A stretch of 64,000 nucleotides of DNA from Prostheceraeus crozeri (taxonomy: Eukaryota > Platyhelminthes > Polycladida > Euryleptidae), in contig CAJQUW010001446.1 of assembly GCA_907163375.1 (NCBI GenBank), forward strand, positions 124,001 through 188,000, given 5' to 3'. Shown here one piece after another: positions 26,338 to 37,931 of this stretch. The position numbers and the translations under genes are program-made. The notes under the pieces are model-generated. The model searched no databases and had not been told where the DNA came from. It worked only from the letters and a program-made list of their open reading frames with translations. Position 1 is the first letter of the stretch. Every line of letters begins with the position of its first letter.

Positions 26338-28394
26338 GGTTTTCTTATGATCGCAACTAAGGTGTTCTTTGTCTACCTACAATTTCTTAGAATTTTAAAA
26401 TCGATTCGAAATAGACGAAAAGTTTTGCCACTTTTCACTGATTACGCTTATTCGACTTTCTTCAGATTCCATTTCTCTCCTGAGCGAGGTCGTTTATCCA
26501 ATAATTTTTCATTGGACTCATCTAACATATAATTGCGTTTACTTACTTAGATATGGTCTAAGAAAATGATTCATGTCCTGATGTTATGAAATTATTTGGG
26601 GTTTAAGTGATTTACATTTGCATATTAATTTACATCTGAGATTCGAATAAGTATGCTGTCTAAAATACTGGTGGCTTATTCGTTGTTACAGTGGTTGAAA
26701 TAATTGATTTCTAAAAAATGCTCAAACAAACCGAATCATATTACAAAATCATATCAATTTAAAAAACATAACATATTCAGGCTGTCTGTATGTTCGCATA
26801 GTTCAATGATATTTATACCATAGAAATCCAACACTGTATGATATTAAAAGACAAGAACGCTCATGCACATTGGAAACATCATCATTTCTCTTAAGATATA
26901 AAATTCTCTTGAAAAAATAGCTGACAATGTACCACCTTCCTGCAACTTTTCTGCAACTATGTGACAGATTTCATTAATGACATTCTTTTTGATAAAATGT
27001 CAATTACAATATGACAGTATTCCAGTGCTGACATAGATCAGTGCCTGGTCGAACAGGTGAAATCTCCATCAGCACTTAGTTGTTGTCCTTTATAGCCTCA
27101 CAAGCTTAAAAAATAGACCAGACTATCACGGATTTAACTTTGACTGGACACATTGCCGATTCTGTTGATTAAAGTCGGATGAAACACTGTCTGAGGAAGG
27201 AGATGCACGTCTGTCACAGCTTTTGTTGGTGGATTGGCTCCACAGAGATTAATTGCATAAGTCTGCGTGTTTGGGTCTAGAGATGACGTTCCTCAATACT
27301 GATGGTCACGGCCAGAACTACACACAAGAAGATCATCTTTCCATTGAAGGTAATGCAAATTCAAGTCTGGATTCTGACGAATCAGAAGATTGACAACATA
27401 CTAAGTATAAAGTCAGTGAATTTAGACCGTGAGGAGGGAACGGTGTGAATAATACTTCCACAGAGAAATATTGAGTCAAAGATGTGTACTTTTCACTTGA
27501 CAGTCCTGCAAGAGTCCTGCTGTTGAGATCGTACGTTCGCTGATACGAGCTCCTTCTGCTATACACGCACGTAGCCAATCACGCATGCCAAAGAAAGATG
27601 AATCTCTGTATCAGTATCTATTGCTTGTTATCATTGAAGCATGGAGTATGATTATGTCCGCTCTAGACTAACCAACACGCAAAATGAATATATCTTTGTG
27701 GTTGCCCCATACAGAGAGCTAAGAGCACCTGCTTGCCATATTGGATAGCAGCTACATAAACTGAACAATACTGAAAAATCTATTCACTTTGTATTTAAAA
27801 CATACATGCAGCCGATGTTCACATTGGCCCAATTTTCTCAACGATAGATCGTTCTCTTGAAAAGTCGCATCGTTAAGATCGTTCCAGAACGATTTCTTGA
27901 ACGATTAAAATTATCGGAAATAATGAAAGATACCGTAGAGACTACTCGATCAGATAATTTTTTCTATGGCCGCAAAATAATCGAAATTCTCGTTATTGGA
28001 TTGAGAGAGTACCAATAGTGATGAAATTAACAAACTATTTTTGATAATTAGTCATCTAATTATCTTGCGACAAACAAATGTATACTGGATCCTGATTGGC
28101 TGATTTGACAATGCATTCTGCGTGTGGAGTGACTTCATTAAACTTCACTCAGTCATGGCATGTCGCTGACAAGTTGTTATTGATGAATTGCAAACTACAA
28201 AAGAGAGAGTGAAACGCTTTTAAATTGTTCTGAAACGAATTTATCGTCAACTTTGTAGATATTGTTCTACATATTGTAAAAGTTTTGTACCAATTTGTAT
28301 GATCAACTTTAAATATTATAATTTTTCACCAAAATCACAGCAATTGTTGTTCGGAGAATTGTTGATTTCCAGTTCAATTTTCCGACGTATTCCC
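26338..28394. other. U12-type intron between pore exon B and the S6 exon
   Basis: This AT-rich stretch holds no recognised exon or element. A cluster of short GATCGTT and AACGAT repeats lies at 27838-27908. Since the interval is removed by the minor spliceosome in both isoforms, its only clear signals are the branch site at its 3' end and the B donor at its 5' end. Confidence 0.5.
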
Positions 28395-28402
28395 AAGGAT
28401 AC
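28395..28402 (-). promoter_or_regulatory. U12-type 5' splice site of exon B
   Basis: Exon B ends in the same GTATCCTT donor as exon A, while the coding exons have diverged to 60% identity. The intron to the shared acceptor is 2,089 bp. Conservation of the unusual donor in both copies indicates selection for minor-spliceosome use. Confidence 0.88.
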
Positions 28403-28523
28403 AGTTGCCAAACAGAAGTAGGAAAACAAAATATACAAAGTATAGCATTCCACCTTCGTCGAAGTCTCGTCGAGAACGTATACCGTTATACATGACAATA
28501 TTCCAATCTTCACCGGACAATAT
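28403..28523 (-). CDS. Cav2 alternative pore exon B: domain II selectivity filter and S6 start
   Basis: This 121-nt exon follows a U2-type acceptor (TTATTTCAG) and ends with T before a U12-type donor GTATCCTT, exactly as exon A does. It reads [20 protein letters not shown] then [20 protein letters not shown]. It is open throughout, keeps the GEDW filter and splices in frame to exon 26210-26313. It differs from A mainly in the loop after the filter (RRDFDEGG against QRKPNFDG) and in S6 side chains. Preserved reading frame and splice sites argue for a functional alternative exon, not a dead copy. Confidence 0.92.
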
Positions 28524-29565
28524 CTGAAATAATAGCCATTGAAAAACACAAAAATGCATCATTTTTCGCCTCCAAACAGGATTCTCAGAATTCGCTGTCT
28601 CATAAGATAGATATTTGACGAATTCGTCTCTTATTTTATCATTGACAATTAGCAGAAAAATGTGGCTGTGAAATCAAGGTTCAAAGATAAATTGTTACCA
28701 TTAAAAACGGCAAACTTGGGGCAATACTTAACAAATGCACTATTTGAAATGAAAGCATCGTGCTATTATTTGATAGAAGTTTCGAGCTGGTTGAAACATT
28801 CTCTCGTGTATTGCTGCTCTAAGATTCTTAAATTGAGGATCACAAATACTTTGCACCATATGTCTTAAGGAACATATTTAAAGCTTTGCCAGATTTAATC
28901 TGACATTTTTCTGGTCCACTTTAGAGTGCTTATCATTTAGGAAAATTTGGATAGTTAAGCATCAGCTTCCCGTTTTCTCTGATTTTTATTTCAGATGCAC
29001 AATAACAACATTTCAAATAAGAAATAGCGCTTCCTATACATGTAAAAGAGAAAAGTACATGCTCTTACAATCTGAGTTATATTCAGTGCTTCAGGCAAAT
29101 TATCAAGCTTTCAAAAGAGGCTTTTGTACACAGCCTATTCATCTTGTAGTCTCATAGCAACTCGCATCAAAAAGATTGATGAAAATTTCAAATTTTTGAT
29201 AAATTGCGAAATACATCATTCTTAATTTTTCATTCGAATTTTTCAATTGTGAAATGTAAAGATAAGCGAGTTAGAACACAGAAATTTACAGTCATTTCAA
29301 AGAGTAACAGTTAAGGAATAGAAAGTTGGCGCAAATATCTCGATGCACTTCGCACCAGCCAGATGAATGCTATCAGTAAATGGTGTTATTGGCAAGAATT
29401 ATGAAACATTAATTGAATTACAATCAATTGATGTCAATTAATTAATTGCATCAATTTCCTGTATCAATTGATGGATTGACAAAATTCCTATTACAATTAA
29501 TTGTTACATGAAATTGCTGTAAACAATTGTTTGATATGACTGTAGATCTACGTGATTCAGATACT

Positions 29566-30115
29566 ACCGTACTGGCGAAAAAACCAACCGTCGGGAGGTG
29601 AGTTTTTTCGAAGGATAAGTAATTAAGAAACTTGCCGTCGTCGGGAGGTGAGTTTTTTCGAAGGATAAGTAATTAAGAAACTTGCCGTCGTCCGGGCACC
29701 TTGGAAAAATAACAATTATTAGAAGGCCAATTTTTTTAGAAATCCAATTTGTCAAAAAAATGCTATTTCTTGTATTTCACCAATCTCAAGCAATTTCAAC
29801 AAGCGCCCGATGGAAGTTTCATGATGACTAACTTTATTTGATTTGTGATGTTGAATGAATTGACAAGTTTCACATTGAAATCGCGCTCAATAGCAGCTCC
29901 CTAATCTAAAGAAAAACTGTAGGTTATTCACAAGGCACTCATCAATAGTAGTTGTTGATCAAAGTACTATAATAGAAATATAAAGTGAAGAAAAAATTGG
30001 CGCATGTTTGAGGCCGTCAAGCACCATTCTCCAGAAATAATTAATATAGAAACCGGTCACCGGCCTGCCGCCTGGGAAAAATAGATAATTGGCCGGGTTT
30101 TTTCGCCAGTACAGT
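29566..30115. repeat. Non-autonomous inverted-repeat element (MITE-like)
   Basis: The left end reads CGTACTGGCGAAAAAACC and the reverse complement of the right end reads TGTACTGGCGAAAAAACC, giving terminal inverted repeats of about 18 bp. ACTA flanks both ends and might be a target duplication. The element has no coding capacity. It contains a perfect 50-bp tandem duplication near its left end. Confidence 0.55.
29591..29690 (+). repeat. Perfect 50-bp tandem duplication
   Basis: Bases 29591-29640 and 29641-29690 are identical over all 50 positions. The unit begins TCGGGAGGTGAG and ends CTTGCCGTCG. No divergence between the copies suggests a recent event. Confidence 0.95.
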
Positions 30116-30308
30116 GACTAGTGTATGGTTATTATTCATCTTTAACATCGAATAAAGGACTTTTCTGACAAAGAACTCGATCATGCAGAAGCTCGTACTA
30201 AGAATTTTGCTGTCTGGACATTTTTCTAGATTTACGTACTCAATAGTCCACAACTCCCACGCATGCTTGCATTATCTGCTTTCGGCAATAGGACGTGGCG
30301 TCACATAG

Positions 30309-31103
30309 CCAGGGTCTGGAAAAAATTAATTGCAATTTAATTGGTCTCATTTTTTGCTAACAATCAATTAATTTAATTGGATCACATGAGCAATCAATGA
30401 ATTGTAATTAATTGACAATAATTGCAATCATTTTTATCATTGCCAAATGTTGATAGATCTTTCCACTGTTGACTGACACTAGATTGATAAATACTTTAGA
30501 CATGTAGTTCCATGGCACATAGGTCGATGAAGGTTCATCAAAACACGCACAGAAATATAATTTGCCTGCAATCACATGCATGCATTTTCTGCACCACTCT
30601 GTTCGTTGAACTAATTTGCATGATAAAACCTGCAAATGCACTGATAACAATATCTAGCAATGACTGATAATTAATGTTTATATTCTGCTTTATTCTTCAT
30701 GCGAAATATTGTCCGGTTCAAACACTGAAACACTGTCACTCTGGACATCGTGACCATAATTTGAGTTTATTTAAGAGAAAACATGAAACATATATATTTC
30801 CAAGTTGTAGACTTTTAAATTAAAGTTTAAATGAATGCTACAGATTATCAACAACAAGCTCCGTATTAGGCTAAAGTCAGACATTTCTTCGTTTCAAATA
30901 CGAGTAGATCTACAGAATATCATATCATCGATTATATAGGCCTATAGGCTTATTTATTATGCTGTATAACTTACAATAAATCGCTTTTTTACTTGTGAAT
31001 AATTGCAATTAATTGGAATAATTGTCAACTAATTCAATCAATTAATTGAATCGAAGATGGTTCATCAATCAATTAATTGCAATTAATTTTTTCCAGACCC
31101 TGG
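30309..31103. repeat. Non-autonomous element with AATTAATTG-rich termini
   Basis: The left end CCAGGGTCTGGAAAAAATTA is exactly repeated in inverted orientation at the right end (TTTTTTCCAGACCCTGG). Both ends are followed inward by ~100 bp of CAATTAATTG-type repeats. The CAGGG start fits a hAT-like terminus. The 8-bp flanks TCACATAG and ACACAGTG are at best a decayed target duplication. Interior open frames have no family match. Confidence 0.55.
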
Positions 31104-32181
31104 ACACAGTGTGGGTCCATACAAAATCCATCAACTATTCCAACAATTGTCATGGTTATCAACTGGAAGGTGTTCAATGCCTGCAATTACATTAGGAGAT
31201 GTACGTCATTGTCAGCTTATGGCAAGAAAACATCCTGGATTCCTATCTCTTCTATTCCCTTGTGACGTCACATTGACTTAAATCTGTTCACTCAGCTGTT
31301 TGTTGGATCACCAATGGATCATCTCTTTCCTTGCAGTAGGGACCCTTTCATTGTGTTTTTCTACCTTTGTAACCAACTCAAGTTAGCGAGTTCGTTGATC
31401 AGTTTGTAAGCAACTCATGAATACCAATTTCAATTGATTGATTGAAAATAACTATTAAATAGCAATCAATTTTTTGACAATTCGTCCTTAATGGTTGGCA
31501 GTAATTATAATGGATTGAGATGGTTGGACTGAATCACTTCTTCATTTTTTTATAATGCTGAGCGCATTTAGAAATAGAAATAAAAGGTCAACTTCATGAA
31601 GCTGAACCGATCTATAAAATATGCACCTATTTGAATATCAAACTGCCTCTTAGCCGGAAATACGCGCTGTGACACAAAATCTGAGACGTAGAGATCACAG
31701 AGTCCAATTTTCAGAGTAGAATGATACATTTTGTTACCAAATGAAGACACTTCCTCTTTGCGATTTCACGGTCAATCATTTTTACCACGAATCGTCTGCG
31801 ATAAATCAGAGACATACGTGAACAGTAACATTTTCCTTGTTCAGTGTGATGACAGTGAAGGCGACATTTACAGCAAGGAATGGCGAAAGCATGAGTGCAA
31901 CATTCATTAATTTTCTCCACAATCTCAATAAATTCGACATTTCAAAATATTCGTGTTGTCAGAAGACAGGAGTACATCTTGATGGTGATGCGCAAAACAT
32001 TTTCATATTTGTAGTAAATGAAGCTGTAATAGACAATTTTTTAGATTTAACACTTGCCAATCCAAACCCTCCAGCTACTGAATCATTCATAAAGCAAAAA
32101 ATTAAAGAAAATTAAATATGGGACATGTACTACACAATAAAGGGTTACTCGTCTCAGTTCAGGTTGTGAAAATCCAGTTAA

Positions 32182-34736
32182 CACTAGAAGCACCAATGTG
32201 TCAAATTTGACACAAATGAGGTTTTGACGTCATCTTAAGGTAACTTAAAACTTGAATTAATTCTTCATGCTTCCTGACTTTTTACAACTTAGTCACATTT
32301 AGCGGAAAACTTTATAAAACATTGACTTACTATTCATTAACATGCTCAAATTTCATTTATTACTAGAAGCACCGACTGTGTCAATTTTGACACAACAACT
32401 TATCGCCATATCTTGAACTATGATACTAGGTCATCAAAGTAAAAAGTCAACAACCACGAGTGCAGGCGAGGTTGTTCAACATTCACAGTGTCTCTCTACC
32501 GCTATTGGCTGATCAAGCTACTGAGTCAGTTTCCCTCAATCAGCATCTCATCAGTTCGACACTTCACGATGGATAGACCACGACGACCTGCTGCTGTTGT
32601 TGCTTCGCAAATGCTCAACACCATTAATTTTGAAGATTCTGGAGATGATATGGAATCTGACTTCGACGATGCTCCGAATTACTTACCCTCCGTCGAACTA
32701 ATTAATTCGTCTGATGAGTCGGCGAACGAAGAATCAACTGAAGTTATTGAAGAAATGTCAACAAATGCGCAATCTACAAACAGGACAGCGGCAACTCCCT
32801 CGCCTTTCACGGGTAAGGATGGAACTAAGTGGGAGAGAGTTGATGGGCGACTGCCTGTGAGAGGACGGTTACAAACGCAAAATGTACTTCGTCACCCACC
32901 CGGACCGAAACCCTTTGTTCGCTCTCGTGTCACCAACATCTTATCTTCGTGGTATGAGTACATAGACAATAGAATCATCGATCGAATTCTAACTTACTCA
33001 AACAGTCGTGAAGACTGTACAACGCAAATCACTAAAGAAGATCTCCTGAATTTCATTGCTCTACAGTACTTACGAGGTTTGTACAACAAAAATCTACCAA
33101 TAAGGTTTCTTTGGAACAAAAACTATGGTATTGAAAAGTTTCAAAGAACGATGTCCCGTCAGAAATTTGAATATATCTCAAAAATGCTTCGATTCGATAA
33201 CAAAAACTCTAGGAGCTCAAGGTTGAATAACGACAAATTTGCAGCAGTTCGGGAGATTTTTGATATGTTCATGAATAATTGTCATCAAAAATACACCCCA
33301 GACTATTCTTTGACAGTAGATGAGGAGCTGATGCCACTAAAAACACGATGTCGTTTCATTACTTTCATGAGCAATAAACCAGATAAATACGGCATCAAAT
33401 TTTGGGACCTGGTCGAAGTCAAAAGCAAATATTTGGTGAGCTGTATTCCTTATTTGGGGAAGGATGCGTCCTCGCATGATATTCCTCTATCACAAAGAGT
33501 TGTTACGAATCTCGTGGATCACTTGGGAAGCGGATACAACGTTACTGGAGATAATTTTTTTTCTTCAGTCGCATTGGTAGAAGATCTTCAGAGAAAATCA
33601 ATCTCTTACGTCGGAACCATTCGTGAGAACAGAAGGGAGCTGTGCCCAGATATGAAAATTGACCAACCTCTTTATCATTCAAGATTTTATCAAAATGAAA
33701 AGAAAACAACACTTTCTGTAGCTTACAAATGTAAACCGAGAAAAACGGTTTATCTTCTTTCGAGTATGCACAAAGACGCCGAAATCGACGACAACCATGA
33801 TAAATTGAAACCACAAATTGTGCTATTCTACAATTCCTCGAAAGTAGGAGTAGACTGCGTCGATCAAATGATCCGACTATATTCGACTCGCAGTGCGTCA
33901 AGGCGATGGACGTTTGCGGTCTGGTGTAATATTCTTGACAAAGCCTGTATCAATGCATGGGTTGTCTATAAGCAGATTTCAGGAGAGTCAATTAGCCGAC
34001 GAAATTTCATATTTACTCTGATAGAAGAAATCTTTGAAATTTCCACTGCCAATCGCTACGTCTATTCTATTTCACAACCACAACACGATTACTCCCATTC
34101 TTTGAGTCCTTCCGTTGTTCTGAAGAAGCGAGCTCATTGTGGGAGCCAAGGATGTAATAATTTAGGAAACATTCATTGCTCAAAGTGCTCAAAAGTGAAA
34201 TGCGGAAAATGTTTGCAATCAGTCGAGAAATATACAATCGCTGTGTGCTTCTGTTGCAACGAACAATCTAGCTAATAGCTGCTTCATTTGTGCATTTTTA
34301 CTAATAAAATATCGAACTCAATCCCAGAGAATTTTTTGGTGAGTTGCATAACTGCAATTATACAGTATTGGCCTACAAAGAAATATAAAAAATCCCCTTC
34401 CATATTCAATGCCGATACTGAACGGTCATCTCGATTAGCATATATAATACGTATATGACTTTTAATGTAAATGCGTTTGAAAATTTCATACTGTTTTATA
34501 AAAATTTTAGAATTTACATAATTTAAGGCTATTTGTATAATTCATATAATAGTTAAATATAGGCATATAAGCTCATGAGTGCTCATAAAGACTGTTATTT
34601 GTCATAATTGAAAGCTCCATCTATGTTAACAAATTTTCTAGTGAATAACAAATATCAAAATAACTATTTTTAGTATATGTGTCAAATTTGACACACTTGG
34701 TGCTTAAAGGAATATCTAATAATGGTGCTTCTAGTG
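32182..34736 (+). mobile_element. piggyBac DNA transposon, apparently complete
   Basis: The element is bounded by TTAA on both sides (32178-32181 and 34737-34740), the piggyBac target duplication. The termini are CACTAGAAGCACCA on the left and its inverted match on the right. Subterminal palindromes TGTCAAATTTGACA sit near both ends, with an internal variant (TGTCAATTTTGACA) around 32381. One uninterrupted transposase gene fills the centre. The length is 2,555 bp. Confidence 0.93.
32569..34275 (+). CDS. piggyBac transposase, intact
   Basis: The enzyme cuts and pastes the element at TTAA sites. The frame is open from 32488 (595 residues), but the start at 32569 (MDRPRRPAAV, 568 residues) better fits the acidic N-terminus of the family. 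Counting from 32488, the three catalytic aspartates are present: D278 in LTVDEE, D355 in TGDNFF and D456 in GVDCVDQ. These correspond to D268, D346 and D447 of the moth enzyme. A C-terminal cysteine-rich finger (CGSQGCNN... CSKCSKVKCGKC... CFCC) is complete. No stop or frameshift is seen, so it may be active or was until recently. Confidence 0.94.
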   Translation: MDRPRRPAAVVASQMLNTINFEDSGDDMESDFDDAPNYLPSVELINSSDESANEESTEVIEEMSTNAQSTNRTAATPSPFTGKDGTKWERVDGRLPVRGRLQTQNVLRHPPGPKPFVRSRVTNILSSWYEYIDNRIIDRILTYSNSREDCTTQITKEDLLNFIALQYLRGLYNKNLPIRFLWNKNYGIEKFQRTMSRQKFEYISKMLRFDNKNSRSSRLNNDKFAAVREIFDMFMNNCHQKYTPDYSLTVDEELMPLKTRCRFITFMSNKPDKYGIKFWDLVEVKSKYLVSCIPYLGKDASSHDIPLSQRVVTNLVDHLGSGYNVTGDNFFSSVALVEDLQRKSISYVGTIRENRRELCPDMKIDQPLYHSRFYQNEKKTTLSVAYKCKPRKTVYLLSSMHKDAEIDDNHDKLKPQIVLFYNSSKVGVDCVDQMIRLYSTRSASRRWTFAVWCNILDKACINAWVVYKQISGESISRRNFIFTLIEEIFEISTANRYVYSISQPQHDYSHSLSPSVVLKKRAHCGSQGCNNLGNIHCSKCSKVKCGKCLQSVEKYTIAVCFCCNEQSS

Positions 34737-34767
34737 TTAATAGGAACACACCGACGGAGCAACTATC

Positions 34768-35382
34768 CAGTCGCGTAGCCAGGATTTCATTTCTGGGGGG
34801 GGGGGGTAATAAATGTGCCTAATATATGCCTATACTTAATAATTTCATAAATCAGAAGAAGACCTAATATTCATTCAAATGTGATTTGATTATGATCTGA
34901 TTTTGTCTTTTATTGATCATTCATGATATACGATTGACATAAAATCATACAGTATACACAAGTTTATATACAATATCTTCAGATGTAGCCTTTAGGTCTT
35001 TTTGTAAACATTATGCCTTCAAGCATGTTCAAGTACAACTACGATACGTTTTTTGCATACCTTGGTAAAAAGTTACAAAATTGCAAAAGTTAAATAAAAT
35101 GTACATGATATGATATCGGATATCGTTCCGTGACAGTACAACTAGTATTGGCGCCTGACCCACTGTCTGACTCACAGAAATGAACATTTCTCGCGAACGT
35201 TGCGCAACGGGGGACATGCGAAATTTAACCAAGCACGCTACTGTAGGATTTCAGATTCTCACATTAACAAATTAATCATTCGACATAGAATGATGTTAAT
35301 ATACCCCCGTATAAATCACAAAGATTGCCCCCCGCTCAGATTTCATTTGGAGGGGGACATGTCCCCCTTGGCTACGCCACTG
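34768..35382. repeat. Non-autonomous hAT-like element
   Basis: The left end CAGTCGCGTAGCCAGGATTT pairs with the reverse complement of the right end, CAGTGGCGTAGCCAAGG. CAG-N-G starts are typical of hAT elements. A G run of twelve lies just inside the left end and GGGGGACATGTCCCCC, a perfect palindrome, just inside the right. Flanking octamers CAACTATC and CATCTCCT do not match well. There is no transposase. Confidence 0.55.
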
Positions 35383-35660
35383 CATCTCCTTTGGGGACCC
35401 CTACCATCGTGCGGTGGTTTCGCTCCTACCCCTACGTGCTTTCTTGTGCGCTCGAAGTTTCAAGTCTTAGGCGACGTGGTTAAGAGACGGGCAAGGTGAT
35501 CGTAAATCAGACTCTGGTCGGGGAAATAACTGTAGCGTCAGTCACTGAGAGCGGACATTCTTTATGCAGATAGCCGCTAGTCCAGTCCGCCTGAAGAACC
35601 AATGATAAAGGGAGCGACTGCACGGGGGCGCTTGAGCACTGTGGCAGTGGTTAAAAGAAG
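35383..35660. repeat. GC-rich unknown patch, possibly an old SINE
   Basis: Base composition rises sharply compared with flanks. GCGACGTGGTTAAGAGACGG resembles a SINE tRNA-like head, but no good B box follows. No coding motif was found. Assignment is a guess. Confidence 0.25.
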
Positions 35661-37923
35661 AAATAAAGACAACAGAAAACTCATCAAGACAAGATAAAAA
35701 TTCAATTCACTCATACTATCAATTTTATCATCATCTAAGTTTAATTATGAATGAGAAATATTGAAGTTTGATAATGTGACAATCGGAAGCTTGAAATGTT
35801 TGGGGATGCAACAGGACGTTACTTAGTGGATCTTTTGCTGTGACACTTTCAAAAACGCTTGCAATACTGTATCCTAAATATGTACAATGGGGTATACGTC
35901 ATGTTGTCTCTGTCCTTTTCAAATAAATCATTGACGAAAAATGTTAATATTATTGCCAATATTGTTGTCAAGCGATTAAATACCATGGAACAGAATTATA
36001 AAAGCCTCAATTAATTTTGACTTCATTTACAACAAATATGACTTTCAAATATCGTTCTATGATGACATCAAAACATTCATTACATCGAAGCTAAGAAATA
36101 AAAGCATTTAAGAATAGAGAACAGAATGTTGACTCATGAATGTTTGTTTCAGTGACCTACAATTGAATTTATTGAAGCAGTGACCCTGTTGGTAGAGGAT
36201 CTGTTTCTTTGTCACTTTCAGTGTAGCTCTAACGAATATGTTTCAAAATACATGTATATCCGATGTAAGACCTCAAATACTGAAATATACATCAATTACA
36301 AGATATTTGATAAATCTAAAATAATCTTTCCTCTGTCCTGAAGCGATTTTAAAGTAAACTAATTCATTAAATGACAAAAATAAAACAGAGCCAATTGAAA
36401 ATAATTGGAAACTGAAATCGGAACTTCTTGCACAATGACACTGCGACAACATAGAATAGAATTAATTCGGTCTATCATATGAATTTCTTGACTCATGAAT
36501 TAAACTGGTTTATGGAGAATGACAGAACAGAATTGTTACAGAATTGAACAAGGCTGAGAATTTAATATTTTATCGGAGGTTCTCAAGTTTTGAAGAAAGT
36601 AAATTCTATCATGTCATATTTCATGAACATTTTGGTGAATATTTTTTGGAGTATTTTTTGAAACAAAACTTTGCTAAGCAATGATCTAAATGACCAAAAT
36701 TAAGCATTGGATCCATGCCTACGTATGTTATATTTCAGTTAACACAAAGCTCACAAAACTCGAGTCCAAACTAGCTGGAATCCCAAGAGAAATGATTCAC
36801 AAAATACTACAAGTAAACTTGTTTTGATAACGATGGGATCGGGTTTAGACTGTTTATTTTATAGGGCTGGAAACGACAAATTATGGTCAATATTTACTCA
36901 GGTTGTTAGCAATAAATTTTAATTTACTTCATTAAGAACGACTACTTTCTGCCTACACACAGAATATATCAGAGAGATTGATAAATGATCAGTAAACATT
37001 TTCTATCGAAGACATTGATCGCTTGCCGTATGCAATCTCCATGGATTTCCATAGCACAATAATGCACTTCATCTGACTTAGCCGCCTGGCTTCCCACTAC
37101 ATTGTTAATTAAATGAATTTGAGCACAAATTTCGTTAGTAAAAATCACTAATTCATAGTCTAAGTCTAATAGTCACTAAGTCTAATTCATAGTCAAGATA
37201 ATAACATGTCGTAAGTGTATATGTGAAGTAGATCGGGTCCAGATCTTTCAATTTCTCATGCTTCTGATTGCTTCCTTCAGAATGTTTTTACATTCTGTTC
37301 TCCTTCATTTTATGAATACTGGTTTTCTTTCATGATAACGTACCTTTAGTATCCATCAGAATGACGTTGATTAGAGGAGCAAAGGATCGTACATGCTTGC
37401 ATGTGACATTTAAATTCCTTTGTCTGCACTGCGCCGTTCGCTCATATTGTTGCTACCTAAGCATGACATGATGTTTCGACATCCCCACTAGTTCTCTAAT
37501 ACATAGCCTAGCTCGATGAATTGAATTGCTACGGTTATGCCGATATATTAGAATTATGAAGTATTGCAATCTTCTGGGAACCAAAAGATAACAACAATAT
37601 ACACATTAATAGTTAAATTAATTTAACATGACAGACGTTAAAATGCTTAAGGAAATTTCGACAATAAAATACAGTAGCACGCTTGTAAAAATCAAAATAG
37701 CCAATCCAATTTGTTACAATGAGCGATTACGCTAAATTTAAAGGCCTGCTCAAAAAGGTTCGCAACAATCTCTGTAAAGCTTTTCCAAATCAATCTTCGT
37801 GAAGCCAAGCCGTTTTTAGATTACGCATAACATCTGCGTTTTCTATATGCGATGCCTTTTGAATTACATATACTCTGTATTGCTAACTAGAAATCCTTAC
37901 TAAATACGATTACTTTCAGTTGG

Positions 37924-37931
37924 AAGGATAC
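37924..37931 (-). promoter_or_regulatory. U12-type 5' splice site of exon A
   Basis: Directly after exon A the minus strand reads GTATCCTT, a perfect match to the minor-spliceosome (U12-type) GT-AG donor consensus. All but a few bases differ from the GTAAGT or GTGAGT donors used elsewhere in this gene. The intron to 26314 would be 11,618 bp and must skip exon B. Confidence 0.88.

Larger units (their letters stand above)
28524..37931. other. 9.4-kb interval between alternative pore exons B and A
   Basis: This interval separates the two alternative exons and is mostly mobile DNA: inverted-repeat elements at 29566-30115 and 30309-31103, an intact piggyBac (32182-34736), a hAT-like non-autonomous element (34768-35382) and a GC-rich unknown patch (35383-35660). 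I see no third copy of the pore exon. The stretch 35700-37900 is AT-rich and without recognised features. Confidence 0.55.

Noticed and set aside
31711-32115. Overlapping frames next to the piggyBac, one with Cys/His-rich AFAIPCCKCRLHCHH
   Set aside because: Looks faintly like the end of a RING finger, but too short and broken to call, with no supporting neighbours.
35200-35499. 99-aa plus-strand frame
   Set aside because: It runs through the end of the hAT-like element into a GC-rich patch and has no coding motif.
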